Assembly (NCBI GenBank): GCA_027346135.1 | Contig: DAIESS010000003.1 | Coordinates: 1-43,482 of the forward strand | Direction of reading: 5' to 3' | Origin: Candidatus Saccharimonadota bacterium | GTDB taxonomy: Bacteria; Patescibacteriota; Saccharimonadia; Saccharimonadales; UBA4665 | Length of the DNA stretch: 43,482 bases | In this document: positions 16,645 through 27,635 of the stretch, one piece after another | How positions within the stretch are numbered: position 1 is the first letter of the stretch | How the letters are laid out: every line of letters begins with the position of its first letter | Made by a program: the position numbers and the translations under genes | The notes under the pieces: model-generated | What the model saw: the letters and a program-made list of their open reading frames with translations, nothing else | What the model was told of the DNA's origin: nothing | Database searches by the model: none

Positions 16645-17925
16645 ATGGCGTTTATAGACTCAGTAACCATCGACATTTGTGCCGGTAATGGCGGTAACGG
16701 CCGTGTTAATTTTCGCCACGAAAAATTTATCAACAAGGGCGGCCCTGACGGTGGTGATGGTGGTAACGGTGGTGATGTTGTCTTTGCGGCCAATCGCAAC
16801 CAAAACACATTGGCTCGTTTCCGTTTCGACAAGTTACTCCAGGCCGAACACGGCCAACCGGGCGGCAAACAACGCAAGCATGGCCGCAGCGCTAAAGACC
16901 TGATTATTGAGGTGCCAATAGGTACGGTTGTTACCAAAACCGATGGCGAAGTTCTGGCGGACCTAACGGCCGATGGCCAACAAGCCGTCGTTGCCAAAGG
17001 GGGTCGTGGCGGCTTTGGTAACGCGCACTTTGTATCGTCACGTCGCCAGGCACCCGCTTTTGCCGAGAAAGGCGAGGAAGGCGAGCAATTGGCCGTTCGC
17101 CTCGAGCTGAAGATGATCGCCGACGTTGGTTTGGTTGGGCTGCCGAATGCCGGCAAATCAACTTTGTTGGCACGCTTGAGCAATGCTCGCCCTGAGATTG
17201 CTGATTATCCGTTTACGACCCTAACACCAAACCTGGGTATGGTCGACATTGACGGCGACACGTCCGTGCTGATGGCCGACATCCCCGGCCTGATTGAAGG
17301 CGCCAGTGAAGGTAAGGGTTTGGGGCACGAATTTTTGCGGCACGTCGAACGAACGGCGGTAATTCTCCATCTCGTCGATGCTTATCAAGAGGACGTAGCC
17401 GCCACTTACAAGACCATCAAAAACGAGCTTAAGAACTATGCGGTTGATCTGTCGACGCGACCCGAGATTGTTGTTTTAAACAAAATCGAAGGGCTTGACG
17501 GCGAAATAATTGACGACCTCAAGAAACAACTCAAAAAAGCGGCTCCCGCCGGTACTAAAATATTTGCTATTTCCGCCCAAGCTGGCCAAGGCCTAAAGGA
17601 GTTGCTCTATGCCATTAAGGCGGAGGTTATGGCCGCTCGTGAGCGCCAGGCGGCGGCTGATGAGGCTATCGAGGATCATTTACCAATCTTGCGACTTGAA
17701 AACGACGAAGGTAGCTGGCAAGTTACGAAAGACAAGGGTCAGTTTATTGTGACCGGTCCAAAAATTGAACAGTTTGCAGCTCGCACCGACTTTACGAACG
17801 AAGAGGGTGTCCAGCGCTTGCGCGACATTATGCAACGTCTAGGAATTATGCATGAGCTGGTTCGCCAGGGTATTGAGCCTGGCCAAACCATATTCTTTGG
17901 CGACCGCTACCAGATGCCCTACTAA
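16645..17925 (+). CDS. obgE: GTPase ObgE/CgtA
   Basis: Obg N-terminal Gly-rich fold, GLPNAGKSTLL, ADIPGLIEGASEGKGLGHEFLRH, C-terminal OCT-like domain. Confidence 0.97.
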   Translation: MAFIDSVTIDICAGNGGNGRVNFRHEKFINKGGPDGGDGGNGGDVVFAANRNQNTLARFRFDKLLQAEHGQPGGKQRKHGRSAKDLIIEVPIGTVVTKTDGEVLADLTADGQQAVVAKGGRGGFGNAHFVSSRRQAPAFAEKGEEGEQLAVRLELKMIADVGLVGLPNAGKSTLLARLSNARPEIADYPFTTLTPNLGMVDIDGDTSVLMADIPGLIEGASEGKGLGHEFLRHVERTAVILHLVDAYQEDVAATYKTIKNELKNYAVDLSTRPEIVVLNKIEGLDGEIIDDLKKQLKKAAPAGTKIFAISAQAGQGLKELLYAIKAEVMAARERQAAADEAIEDHLPILRLENDEGSWQVTKDKGQFIVTGPKIEQFAARTDFTNEEGVQRLRDIMQRLGIMHELVRQGIEPGQTIFFGDRYQMPY

Positions 17926-17945
17926 ACAAGACCGGTCCATAAGTA

Positions 17946-17974
17946 TTGACAAAAACGTTAGTTTGTAGTATAAT
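17946..17974 (+). promoter_or_regulatory. Perfect consensus promoter TTGACA-17-TATAAT
   Basis: -35 17946-17951, -10 17969-17974, 7 nt before ATG at 17982. Confidence 0.85.
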
Positions 17975-17981
17975 GTAACAC

Positions 17982-18533
17982 ATGGAAAATATACCTAGAT
18001 CATCAGAGACTGGTATAGATAGCCTGGCTACGCCTGGGCTTATCCGGTTTGCTCACACGAAGGCTGGCCAGCTTTTGCATGCTGGTATTACGAGCGAGCC
18101 ATTCGGTGAGTTGAATGTTTGGGCCGACTACAACGACAAAGACAATGTCTATTGTGACTGGCAGGGCGGCAGGGGCTTAGTTAGGATTGAGCAAGATCAT
18201 CGAGATGGCAGCCTTAAGATTGCATATGGATCAAAAGTGGACGAGGAGTGGGGCTATCGTTTTGAGATGACGATTGTAGATATGTCCACTCAGGCGGCGG
18301 CCTTTTGGAAAGAGACTTGGGCGGCTGACGGTGCTCTTCGTGGCGAATCACAGCGATCGCCGCTTAGCGAGGCGCTTTATCACCAGACAATAAGTCGACT
18401 GACAGAAGTTGAGAGCTACCAATCCCGAACTTATTTGGGATGTACACCCAACGCCGAAAGTGAAATGCCGGCACGACGTAGTGGACGATTGAAGCGTATC
18501 GCTCAAGCGCTAATTCGTCCGATCGGCGAGTAG
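17982..18533 (+). CDS. Hypothetical protein (183 aa)
   Basis: ORF behind a consensus promoter; no recognised domain. Confidence 0.65.
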   Translation: MENIPRSSETGIDSLATPGLIRFAHTKAGQLLHAGITSEPFGELNVWADYNDKDNVYCDWQGGRGLVRIEQDHRDGSLKIAYGSKVDEEWGYRFEMTIVDMSTQAAAFWKETWAADGALRGESQRSPLSEALYHQTISRLTEVESYQSRTYLGCTPNAESEMPARRSGRLKRIAQALIRPIGE

Positions 18534-18549
18534 ACGCAGCCTGTTTTAA

Positions 18550-18585
18550 ACGACCACTAACCAGGGTCGTTTTTTAGTGGTCGTG
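18550..18585 (+). terminator. Terminator with two mutually exclusive hairpins
   Basis: ACGACC-actaaccag-GGTCGT-TTTTT, overlapping the longer ACGACCACTA...TAGTGGTCGT inverted repeat. Confidence 0.7.
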
Positions 18586-18602
18586 CTAAACTGGAAACAT
18601 CT

Positions 18603-20060
18603 ATGGCGAGCTCAAACCAACCGACTTTCTTTTTTTATGACCTCGAGACTACCGGCATTAGTTCGCGCGATGGACGCATTATGCAGTTTGCCGGGCAGCG
18701 TACTAACATGGAGCTCGAGCCTATCGGTGAACCGGTCAATATCCTTGTTAAATTGACGCCTGATGTATTGCCCGAGCCGGACGCCATCATGGTCACCGGC
18801 ATAACTCCCCAGGCAACGCAGCGGGATGGCGTTAGCGAAGCAGAGTTCGTGAAGATTTTTTTGGAGGAAATTGTTCAACCTAACACGATTTTCTTGGGCT
18901 TTAATACGGTACGTTTCGACGATGAATTTATGCGCTGTACGTTGTATCGCAACTTTGCGCCACCTTATGAGTGGCACTGGAAGGATGGCTGCTCACGCTG
19001 GGACTTGCTGGATGTCGTCCGGATGACGCGCGCCTTGCGTCCGGAGGGAATCGAGTGGCCGTTTGCGACGGATGGCAAGCCAACCGTACGGCTTGAGTAT
19101 CTTACTAAGGTAAATGGTCTTGACCACGAAAATGCCCACGACGCTCTTAACGATGTTGGGGCAACAATTGCCATTGCTAAACTCATCCGTCAAAAACAAC
19201 CCCGGCTGTTTGATTATCTGTTTAAAATGCGGGATAAAAAGGAAGTTGCTAAACTGGTCGAAAACGAGGATGTATTTGTTTATACGTCGGGCCGATACTC
19301 TTCCGAAACCGAAAAGACCACCGTCGCTACACTGTTAACCATGCATCCGGGCAAAAAGAATGCTTTGGTTTATGATTTGCGTCATGACCCGACTGAATTT
19401 TTGAAAATGACGCCAGTTGAATTGGCTGCTCGGTTAGCATGGGTTAAGGATACGGCTGAAGCGCCGCCACGTTTGCCCGTAAAACCACTGCAATACAATC
19501 GCTGTCCGGCCGTTGCCACGGTTAATGTATTGCATGACGATGAAACTTGGCAGCGTCTAAAGATTGACCGGTCGACAGTTGAAGCTAATCGCCAGAAGCT
19601 GTTGGCCGATCCGGGTTTTGCCCAGAAGGTTGTTGCCGCCTTCGACCTGCAAGACAAAGAACGTCAAACCAGCTGGCTGACCGATGATCAGGACGTGGAT
19701 TGCCAGATTTATGACGGCGAATTTTACGACGACAACGACTGTCGTTTGCTCGATGTGGTGCGTTCGGCCAAGCCAGAAGAACTGTCGTCTATGCAAGGTG
19801 AGCTACATGACAAGCGTCTGCAGACCCTCTTGCCACTTTACAAAGCCAGGAATTATCCGGCCAGTTTAAGCAGTGAAGAAAGAGAAGAGTGGGACGCCTT
19901 TTGTCGCCAGCGGCTCTTTGGCGGTGAAGCAAAAAGTCGGTTTGCTCGCTTTGTGAAGCGACTTGAAGAACTGTCGACCACTAAATTGACACAGAACCAG
20001 CAGTTTGCGCTTGAAGAATTACGTTTGTACGCCGAATCGATTATGCCAGTCGACTTGTAG
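18603..20060 (+). CDS. sbcB: Exonuclease I (SbcB-like)
   Basis: FFFYDLETTGISSRDGRIMQFAGQRT, DAIMVTGITPQ, FLGFNTVRFDDEFMRCTLYRNF, HDALNDVGATIAIAKL. Confidence 0.9.
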   Translation: MASSNQPTFFFYDLETTGISSRDGRIMQFAGQRTNMELEPIGEPVNILVKLTPDVLPEPDAIMVTGITPQATQRDGVSEAEFVKIFLEEIVQPNTIFLGFNTVRFDDEFMRCTLYRNFAPPYEWHWKDGCSRWDLLDVVRMTRALRPEGIEWPFATDGKPTVRLEYLTKVNGLDHENAHDALNDVGATIAIAKLIRQKQPRLFDYLFKMRDKKEVAKLVENEDVFVYTSGRYSSETEKTTVATLLTMHPGKKNALVYDLRHDPTEFLKMTPVELAARLAWVKDTAEAPPRLPVKPLQYNRCPAVATVNVLHDDETWQRLKIDRSTVEANRQKLLADPGFAQKVVAAFDLQDKERQTSWLTDDQDVDCQIYDGEFYDDNDCRLLDVVRSAKPEELSSMQGELHDKRLQTLLPLYKARNYPASLSSEEREEWDAFCRQRLFGGEAKSRFARFVKRLEELSTTKLTQNQQFALEELRLYAESIMPVDL

Positions 20061-20241
20061 CCGCGCGGGTTGCTCGCCAAGCCGATATGTAGATACTGGC
20101 TGTTAGCACCGGGCGTAAACGGACTTGAATGTAGTAGCTACCGACAATCTCGGCAACTAAAGCCAAGCATAATAACCAGACCTCAAATGATATTTGAATG
20201 TGGGTGCCTGGAATAAACCCCAAAAATAATAAATCGACCAT
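20041..20241 (-). CDS. Small membrane protein (66 aa)
   Basis: SD AAAGGGAG upstream of ATG, hydrophobic segment; 3' end overlaps sbcB by 20 nt. Confidence 0.5.
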   Translation of the reverse strand: MVDLLFLGFIPGTHIQISFEVWLLCLALVAEIVGSYYIQVRLRPVLTASIYISAWRATRAATSRLA

Positions 20242-20390
20242 GTAACCACTCCCTTTGTTGGTGATAATTATAAAACTATAATGGCGTAAATATCAAATAT
20301 ATTGTGTATGCTTATGCTTACAAAATTCCGATTACGCTTGTTTTTTTGTAGATACAGCGGTACATTGTGAATTAAAGAGAGGCATGAATT

Positions 20391-21173
20391 ATGAGCAGCA
20401 AACGAAGAACCGCGCAATTTGACGTCGGCTTGGCTAAAGATTTTCGAACGCCAACCGGGCCTGAAACACAAACTTACCCTGGCCATTACACTTGGCCCAG
20501 TTTGCGCGTAGCTCGTTTCGCTCTATGGCAGCACAAAGATAATCGTCCGTGGAATGATTATCTCAATGATCTGGCTAGTCAGAACCGCGGTTATGGTAGG
20601 GTACGTCCGTTAGGGGCCATGTCATGTAGCTTGTTAGCCGATGTCGAGTTGCGCCACATAGTTCTAGAATCGCGGCCTTCATTAAAGGGTAGCTTGTCAC
20701 GAACCAAGGAATACTATCATGCTCTTGGCAAAGAAATGACGCAGTTTATTCGTTCGTCTAGTACTACGCAAGATATATTAGTCCAGGATACTGTTTACGC
20801 AGAGCGATTCGGGCGGCATCCTAAAAAAATAAGTAAAAAAGAGGTTTGTGACCTCGATGCCGGCTGTGCTTGGAACGACTTAAAAGTAGATACCGATAAG
20901 CTAGAAGTCTATGGACGCAATTTGATCGGCATTGACTTGTCGTCAAGCCCAGAATTGCGTCACGAAAGAAATGAACTAGCAAAGTTTCTGCGTCGCGACA
21001 TGAAACTCGATACTTCTCATATGGACGATGAGTGGGAAGCTCATTTGAGCATATTTGAAGCGCTAGACCACCGACAGCCAGATGTAGATGCTCTTAACTG
21101 GCCTCGTCATCAAGTTATGCCGGACAGTATGCTACTATCGATGCCATACGCCCGTATCGAGAACACCAGATAA
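20391..21173 (+). CDS. Hypothetical protein (260 aa)
   Basis: Long ORF in an otherwise unoccupied interval; no recognised family. Confidence 0.65.
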   Translation: MSSKRRTAQFDVGLAKDFRTPTGPETQTYPGHYTWPSLRVARFALWQHKDNRPWNDYLNDLASQNRGYGRVRPLGAMSCSLLADVELRHIVLESRPSLKGSLSRTKEYYHALGKEMTQFIRSSSTTQDILVQDTVYAERFGRHPKKISKKEVCDLDAGCAWNDLKVDTDKLEVYGRNLIGIDLSSSPELRHERNELAKFLRRDMKLDTSHMDDEWEAHLSIFEALDHRQPDVDALNWPRHQVMPDSMLLSMPYARIENTR

Positions 21174-21214
21174 GCGCGTGCTATAATCAACTCAGATTAC
21201 GAGGATTTCCACAC

Positions 21215-22030
21215 ATGTCGCCAACGCCTTCAGGAGAGTTTACTACATTTAGCATCAGTCGCCGGGTCGTTGATGGACCTGGGGCACGACGTTTTTTGGC
21301 AAAAGTTCATGAAATTGGGCGGATTGTTATGCCGGGTGACAGAGCATTGTTGCCGGCATCGATTTTAAGTGAAGCCGATCGCCATGACCTCGAATATGCA
21401 AAAGATGATGACGAGTTTGGGCCGCCCATATTGTCCCATTTACTGGTCGGCAGTACACGCTTGCGGCTATACCAGCGGCTAGAAATGCCGATACTTGAGC
21501 GCACGGTGCCGAACGACATGAACTATCTTGGTCGATTCAACTGGGCGAGCAATCGTATGCGTGCCAACAAGCAGCGAGTAATACATCCCAAGCGCACAAA
21601 TGAGGAGGGCGAAGTAATACCAACTCGTACTCATATGATTCATCAAGAGTTGGAGAGGTCGCTGCTCGAATTTGATGGCTATGATCTTGAAAATACACCC
21701 GTTGGCTTTACGGGCATTACTTGGGTCAATAACCGAGCTCGCGGTTACGACGAACTTGCGCTTCAGCCCGACCCGGCCGAACCGGCCGTTATGCTGTGGA
21801 TGAGACAGGCTGATATTTGTTTTAATGCACTAGAGCGATTATCTAAAAAAGCAGCTTATCCTGATCAGCCTATGTCGCCAGCCGTGACATTTGCTCGAGT
21901 CCCGAAGAATGCATCGGTTGAAGACAGGGCTTACTTGGTCCGGTCTTTGCAGGATAATGCTTTGCCAGTATCTTTGCAGTTGGGTTCGATAAAAATGGAT
22001 GTAACCAACCGCTCCAGCCTCGGTTCATAA
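21215..22030 (+). CDS. Hypothetical protein (271 aa)
   Basis: Long ORF, GAGG SD-like motif, TATAAT upstream (ctataatcaactc). Confidence 0.65.
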   Translation: MSPTPSGEFTTFSISRRVVDGPGARRFLAKVHEIGRIVMPGDRALLPASILSEADRHDLEYAKDDDEFGPPILSHLLVGSTRLRLYQRLEMPILERTVPNDMNYLGRFNWASNRMRANKQRVIHPKRTNEEGEVIPTRTHMIHQELERSLLEFDGYDLENTPVGFTGITWVNNRARGYDELALQPDPAEPAVMLWMRQADICFNALERLSKKAAYPDQPMSPAVTFARVPKNASVEDRAYLVRSLQDNALPVSLQLGSIKMDVTNRSSLGS

Positions 22031-22089
22031 TTAGTTTTACCTTAGGATAGTAGAAAAAGTCTTAAAAAAGGCGTATACTATTCGGGCTT

Positions 22090-24900
22090 ATGAGTGACAA
22101 TATTGTTGTTAAAGGTGCCCGAGAGCACAACCTTCAGAACGTGGATGTAACGATTCCGCGCGACAAGTTGGTGGTGATAACCGGTTTGTCCGGCTCTGGT
22201 AAGTCGAGCCTGGCTTTCGATACGATTTATGCCGAAGGTCAGCGTCGTTATGTCGAGTCGCTCAGTAGCTATGCACGGCAGTTTTTGGGGCTTATGGAAA
22301 AACCCGATGTCGACCAAATCGACGGTTTAAGCCCGGCTATTTCGATTGACCAAAAATCAACCAGCCGTAACCCGCGCAGTACCGTTGCAACTGTCACCGA
22401 AATTTATGATTATTTACGTTTGTTGTTCGCGCGTATTGGCGTGCCGCATTGCCCAGTCGATGGAAACCCGGTTACACGGCAGACGACGGCCGACATTGTT
22501 GATAAAGTGACGGCTCTGCCAGCCAATGCTAGGCTGATGATTTTGGCGCCGGTTGTCATTGACAAAAAGGGTGCTTTTGAACATATCCCCGAGCAATACA
22601 TGCGCGTTGGCTTTGCTCGTGTTCGTGTTGATGGCGTGGTTTATGCCTTGGACGAATTTCCGGAGCTCGATAAGGCCAAGCGGCATCGGATTGAAGTTGT
22701 TGTCGACCGGCTGGTGAACGATGACCAGTCGCGTACGCGATTGGCTCAAAGTGTTGAGCAGGCTTTGGAAGTGGCTGAAGGTAAATTGGTAGTTCTTGAT
22801 GCCGACAGCAATGAAACTTGGAGTTTCAGTTTGATGTACGCCTGCCCGCAACATCCTGAAATAACTATCCCCGAACTTGAACCACGAACATTTAGTTTTA
22901 ACAGTCCGCATGGTGCCTGCCCGGTTTGTACGGGACTGGGTAACCGCTTGGAGGTTGACCCGGAGCTAGTTATACCAAACGGCCGTTTGACGATTGCCGA
23001 GGGCGCCATCCGGCCGTACAACCGCTTTAATGCCGATGCTTGGTACACCAAAAAATTGCAAGCGGTTGGCGATCGTTATGGCTTTAGTTTGCATGAACCA
23101 ACCAGCTCGATCAGTGCGGAAAACATCGAGCGAATTTTGTACGGCACAGGCAATGAGACTTACAAAATTAGCCTTGGTATGGGGCGCAGCTTTACTAGTA
23201 CCTACGAGGGTGTCATTCCTAATCTTGAGCGCCGGCATAAAGAAACCGATAGTGATTTTATCCGTCGTGACATTGAAAAGTTCATGCAAGAAAAGCCCTG
23301 CTACAAGTGTAAGGGTTTGCGTCTAAAGCCTGAAGTTTTGGCCATTACGGTGGCAGAAAAATCGATTATGGATGTATGTGTGCTGTCGATTGACGACACC
23401 ATTGAATGGTTTAAAGGTCTGCACTTGAGCGCCAAAGAGCAAAAAATTGCCCAGCTGATACTAAAAGAAATTGATGCTCGCCTGAAGTTTCTGCAGAACG
23501 TCGGTTTAAATTACCTGACCTTGTTGCGCAGTGCCACGACTTTGTCTGGCGGTGAAGCGCAGCGCATTCGCTTGGCAACACAGATTGGGTCAGGCTTGCA
23601 GGGCGTCTTGTATGTACTCGACGAGCCGAGCATTGGTTTGCACCAACGCGATAATGCACGGCTCATCAATACGCTGCAATTTTTAAAAAGCCTAGGCAAC
23701 ACTGTGATTGTCGTGGAGCACGACGAAGACACCATACGGGCTGCCGACTATTTGTTAGACATTGGTCCGGGCGCGGGTGTACACGGTGGTAAGGTGGTTG
23801 CTGCTGGGACGCCAGAAGAAGTAATGAAAGTACCGGGCAGTGTCACGGCGCAATACTTATCGGGCACTAAAAAGATCGCGGTTCCCAAAAAACGGCGCGC
23901 TGGTAATGGCAAAGAACTCGTCATTCGTGGTGCCCGCGAAAATAACCTGCAAAATATCGATGCTGTAATTCCGCTTGGTAAATTGGTCGTAGTGAGCGGC
24001 GTGTCGGGCTCGGGTAAATCGAGTCTAATCAATGATATACTCAGCAAAGAATTACTGGCCCGCTTACACCATGCCAACACGGTGCCGGGGCATCATGACG
24101 ACATCGAGGGTATCAAAGAACTCGACAAAGCTATCGTTATCGATCAGTCGCCAATTGGTCGAACGCCGCGCAGTAACCCGGCGACGTACACTGGTTTGTT
24201 TACGCCGATCCGCGAATTATTTGCTAGCGTGCCCGAAGCTAAACTTCGTGGTTATAGCGCCGGCCGATTTAGTTTCAATGTTAAGGGTGGTCGTTGTGAG
24301 AACTGCGCCGGTGATGGAATTATCAAGATTGAGATGCACTTTTTGCCGGATGTATACGTACCTTGTGAAGTTTGTCACGGCAAACGTTATAACCGCGAAG
24401 CGCTCGAAATCCATTACAAGGGCAAGGACATTAGCGATGTGCTCGAGATGACCTGCGAACAGGCCTTGGAGTTCTTCAAGAATATTCCGTCCATTGCTCG
24501 TAAACTGCAGACGTTGGTGGAAGTTGGTTTAGGCTACATTCGGCTTGGCCAGCCGGCAACGACCTTGTCGGGCGGTGAGGCGCAGCGCATAAAATTGAGT
24601 AGCGAGTTGTCGCGCCGGGCTACGGGCAAAACTTTGTATATTTTGGATGAACCGACGACTGGTTTGCACATGGCGGATGTCGACAAGCTGCTAAAAATGC
24701 TGCACGCATTGGTTGAGGCCGGCAACAGCATGGTCGTTATTGAACATAACTTGGATGTTATTAAGAACGCCGACTGGCTAATCGACATGGGACCGGAAGG
24801 TGGCGCTGGTGGTGGCCGCATCATGGCCGAAGGTACACCGGAACGCGTCGCTAAAGTCGCCGATAGCTACACCGGACAATTCCTCAAACATCTACTGTAA
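22090..24900 (+). CDS. uvrA: Excinuclease ABC subunit UvrA
   Basis: [60 protein letters not shown]; two ABC cassettes; Zn-finger [29 protein letters not shown]. Confidence 0.98.
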   Translation: MSDNIVVKGAREHNLQNVDVTIPRDKLVVITGLSGSGKSSLAFDTIYAEGQRRYVESLSSYARQFLGLMEKPDVDQIDGLSPAISIDQKSTSRNPRSTVATVTEIYDYLRLLFARIGVPHCPVDGNPVTRQTTADIVDKVTALPANARLMILAPVVIDKKGAFEHIPEQYMRVGFARVRVDGVVYALDEFPELDKAKRHRIEVVVDRLVNDDQSRTRLAQSVEQALEVAEGKLVVLDADSNETWSFSLMYACPQHPEITIPELEPRTFSFNSPHGACPVCTGLGNRLEVDPELVIPNGRLTIAEGAIRPYNRFNADAWYTKKLQAVGDRYGFSLHEPTSSISAENIERILYGTGNETYKISLGMGRSFTSTYEGVIPNLERRHKETDSDFIRRDIEKFMQEKPCYKCKGLRLKPEVLAITVAEKSIMDVCVLSIDDTIEWFKGLHLSAKEQKIAQLILKEIDARLKFLQNVGLNYLTLLRSATTLSGGEAQRIRLATQIGSGLQGVLYVLDEPSIGLHQRDNARLINTLQFLKSLGNTVIVVEHDEDTIRAADYLLDIGPGAGVHGGKVVAAGTPEEVMKVPGSVTAQYLSGTKKIAVPKKRRAGNGKELVIRGARENNLQNIDAVIPLGKLVVVSGVSGSGKSSLINDILSKELLARLHHANTVPGHHDDIEGIKELDKAIVIDQSPIGRTPRSNPATYTGLFTPIRELFASVPEAKLRGYSAGRFSFNVKGGRCENCAGDGIIKIEMHFLPDVYVPCEVCHGKRYNREALEIHYKGKDISDVLEMTCEQALEFFKNIPSIARKLQTLVEVGLGYIRLGQPATTLSGGEAQRIKLSSELSRRATGKTLYILDEPTTGLHMADVDKLLKMLHALVEAGNSMVVIEHNLDVIKNADWLIDMGPEGGAGGGRIMAEGTPERVAKVADSYTGQFLKHLL

Positions 24901-24903
24901 GCT

Positions 24904-25494
24904 TTAGATGTAGGATGGTGCTTTGTCTTGTGCGGTCACGGACGCTTTGACGAGTTGCTCGGCTAATTTTCTGAAGTCGTTATCGGTAGCACCGTTAGCC
25001 ACAAATCGATCTTCTTTACAAAAGAGATCGACATTGGCCTTGTCGGCTCCCAGACTAACTGGGACATTACGATAGGCCATTCTGATTTGACGTTGCGAGG
25101 TAGCGTCGTAGCCGTCAATGTTGGTTTCGATGTCGGCTTGGATGTGACCTTTGTCGCGACAATTAATGTCGATAGCTGAGCTTTTTATAGTATAGGTTTC
25201 ATGGGTAATGATAAGGTCGTAGACACCTGTCATATTGCTTAAGACATGAAAAGAACCGACCTCCCTCGTGTCGGTACTTGGCTGACTGGCGTCAAGCGAT
25301 GCAGTGCGTAGAAACTCTAGTTTTTCTGTCACTGAGGCCGATGGCGTCCCTTTTGGCGTAGCTGTTTTACTGACAGCTGGTTTAGTTGCCGGTGGGTCGA
25401 CCGGAGCGGCAGTAAACTCGGCAGAGCAGGCGCTAATGCCAAGTGATAAAATCACGCTTGATGCCGCAAGGCCGTAACGTTCAAATTTACGCAT
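24904..25494 (-). CDS. Putative lipoprotein
   Basis: Lipobox-like LSLGISAC after a short signal; SD GAGG. Confidence 0.7.
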   Translation of the reverse strand: MRKFERYGLAASSVILSLGISACSAEFTAAPVDPPATKPAVSKTATPKGTPSASVTEKLEFLRTASLDASQPSTDTREVGSFHVLSNMTGVYDLIITHETYTIKSSAIDINCRDKGHIQADIETNIDGYDATSQRQIRMAYRNVPVSLGADKANVDLFCKEDRFVANGATDNDFRKLAEQLVKASVTAQDKAPSYI

Positions 25495-25550
25495 TAATTA
25501 TTCCTCAAACTAAGGTAAAGTTTTATCACAAACTATCCTCTATAGCAAAT

Positions 25551-26213
25551 TTATTCGGATTCTGTAGAATCGGTTGTTTGACCCGAACTAGAACGTTTAA
25601 ATTTTGAGCTGATGGCCCGTCGATAACGTTTGTCTTTGAGAAGGTGATAAATTGTCGGCCCAAGGAAGGCGATGACGATAAGGATTAAAACGGGGTCGAT
25701 GTACTTTTGGATACCGGGAATACGACTGCCGACAAAGTAGCCTAATAACGTAACGCTAAACGACCAGGCAATGTCGCCGATAGCATCAAAAAAGATGAAT
25801 TGCTGACGGTTCATTTTGCCGGCACCCGCGGTAACTGGCGCAAAAGTTCGAACGACTGGTATGAAATGAGCTATTAGCATGGTCTTTGTGCCGTACTTTT
25901 CGTAAAAGGCTTCGGCGCGCATGATGTACTCGTGACGGAAAATTAAGCTATCTTTTTTACGGAATAAGCGTGGACCCAAGCTTTTGCCAATCTGATAACC
26001 AATGTTGTCGCCCATAATAGCCGCCGCCGAAATAACGGCGATAACGCCCCAGACGTTCACTGGCATTTTGCCGGCAGCAGCCAATATGCCTGCGCTAAAC
26101 AGCAATGTATCACCGGGGAAAAAGAAGCCAACCATCATGCCCGATTCGGCAAAAATGATGAGCGCCAGGACGAGTAGGCCACTCGACTGCAATAAAGTAG
26201 TTACATCAAACAT
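25551..26213 (-). CDS. DedA/VTT-family membrane protein
   Basis: ESGMMVGFFFPGDTLLFSAGILAA, GDNIGYQIGKSLGPRLF, HFIPVVRTFAPVTAGAGKM. Confidence 0.92.
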   Translation of the reverse strand: MFDVTTLLQSSGLLVLALIIFAESGMMVGFFFPGDTLLFSAGILAAAGKMPVNVWGVIAVISAAAIMGDNIGYQIGKSLGPRLFRKKDSLIFRHEYIMRAEAFYEKYGTKTMLIAHFIPVVRTFAPVTAGAGKMNRQQFIFFDAIGDIAWSFSVTLLGYFVGSRIPGIQKYIDPVLILIVIAFLGPTIYHLLKDKRYRRAISSKFKRSSSGQTTDSTESE

Positions 26214-26295
26214 CTTCTGTATGTTATCTGTTTATGGCTGCAATAGCTAGCCTAAAATGGTATACTGGTAAGACTTTAGGAGAGGTAACGACACG

Positions 26296-27042
26296 ATGTC
26301 AGAAGACACTATCAATTTACAAGTGCAGTCCCGTACCGTCACCGGCAAAGCAGTTAAGCATTTACGCCGCGAAGGCACGGTTCCAGCCGTAATTCATGAC
26401 CACGGCAAGGATTCGGTTAACGTTCAAGGTGTATACCTGGACATGGTCAAAACCTTGCAGAAGGCCGGCAAGCATCATCCGATCGAGCTAGCGGCTGACG
26501 GCCATAAGTACACAGTTCTTATTAAGAATGCGACATTTGAGCCAAAGAAAAACCGTTTGTCACACGTTGTCTTTAACGCTGTGAACAAAAACCAGAAGGT
26601 TGAAGCTGAAGTTCCGGTTCAACCAAGGTTCGATGAGGGTAACGAGGTTAGCCCGGCCGAGCGCAACAGCCTGATTGTTTTGCAACATTTGGAGACGGTT
26701 GAAGTTAAGGCTGTTCCAAGTAAGATTCCAGACGTTTTGGAATACGACGGTGAAAAATTAGTCGAGGTTGGCGACCAGGCAACCGTTGCCGACTTGAAGA
26801 TCCCGGCCGATGTCGAGTTGCTAACTGACGTTGAGCAGACCATTGCAACCGTCTTTGAACCTAGCGCTTTGGCGGCAGCCAACGATGCGGCTGGTGGTGA
26901 TGCCGAGGCCGAAGATGCCGAGAATGTTGCTAGCGATAACGAAAGCACGGCCGAGACCGGTACACAGGCCGACGAGATTCGTCCGGGCGGCAAGGAACAA
27001 AAAGAAAGTAAGGATCAGGGCCGTAACCCCGAGCAGCAATAA
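26296..27042 (+). CDS. rplY: 50S ribosomal protein L25/general stress protein CTC
   Basis: RTVTGKAVKHLRREGTVPAVIHDHGKDSVNVQ...; C-terminal TL5 domain with acidic low-complexity extension; SD AGGAGAGG. Confidence 0.9.
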   Translation: MSEDTINLQVQSRTVTGKAVKHLRREGTVPAVIHDHGKDSVNVQGVYLDMVKTLQKAGKHHPIELAADGHKYTVLIKNATFEPKKNRLSHVVFNAVNKNQKVEAEVPVQPRFDEGNEVSPAERNSLIVLQHLETVEVKAVPSKIPDVLEYDGEKLVEVGDQATVADLKIPADVELLTDVEQTIATVFEPSALAAANDAAGGDAEAEDAENVASDNESTAETGTQADEIRPGGKEQKESKDQGRNPEQQ

Positions 27043-27058
27043 TCGCTGATGATTTAAA

Positions 27059-27092
27059 AACCTCCGCGGCAGTAGCAGCGGAGGTTTTTTTA
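27059..27092 (+). terminator. Intrinsic terminator after rplY
   Basis: AACCTCCGC-ggcagtagca-GCGGAGGTT-TTTTT. Confidence 0.9.
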
Positions 27093-27128
27093 AAGCCAAG
27101 GCCTGACCAAACTTGTATAGTTAAGAGC

Positions 27129-27629
27129 ATGGTAACATTTTTTCACCCCAGAACATTGCTCGACAAAGCTTACGAAATTGGTATTTTCTTTAAGGGTTTT
27201 GACGGTGTACTCGAACTCATCGGCGGCACATTGCTACTAGTTCTGCACCCAGCGCAAATCGGTAAAATTACGGCGGCGTTGACTCAACATGAGTTATCGG
27301 AAGATCCGCACGACTTTGTTGCGACTCACTTGTTGCACTACAGCCATACATTGGCGGCCGGTCATACTGTCTTTGCGGCTTTATTTTTGTTGACTCATGG
27401 CCTTGTCAAAGTAGTACTGGTCGCATGTTTATTACTCAACAAACTTTGGGCGTATCCTTGGGCCTTGGCGGTACTGGGTCTATTTTTGATCTACCAAGCC
27501 TACCAGATGTGGGTTGCACCGTCCGTAGGCATGGGCTTTTTGACGGTTATCGACATTGTGGTGTTATGGCTTATTTGGCGGGAGTGGCAAAAGGTCAAAA
27601 CCACTCACGACCAGGTCGAAGCTGCTTAG
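27129..27629 (+). CDS. DUF2127-like membrane protein
   Basis: KAYEIGIFFKGFDGVLELIGGTLLLVL, multiple TMs. Confidence 0.82.
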   Translation: MVTFFHPRTLLDKAYEIGIFFKGFDGVLELIGGTLLLVLHPAQIGKITAALTQHELSEDPHDFVATHLLHYSHTLAAGHTVFAALFLLTHGLVKVVLVACLLLNKLWAYPWALAVLGLFLIYQAYQMWVAPSVGMGFLTVIDIVVLWLIWREWQKVKTTHDQVEAA

Positions 27630-27635
27630 GGTTGT

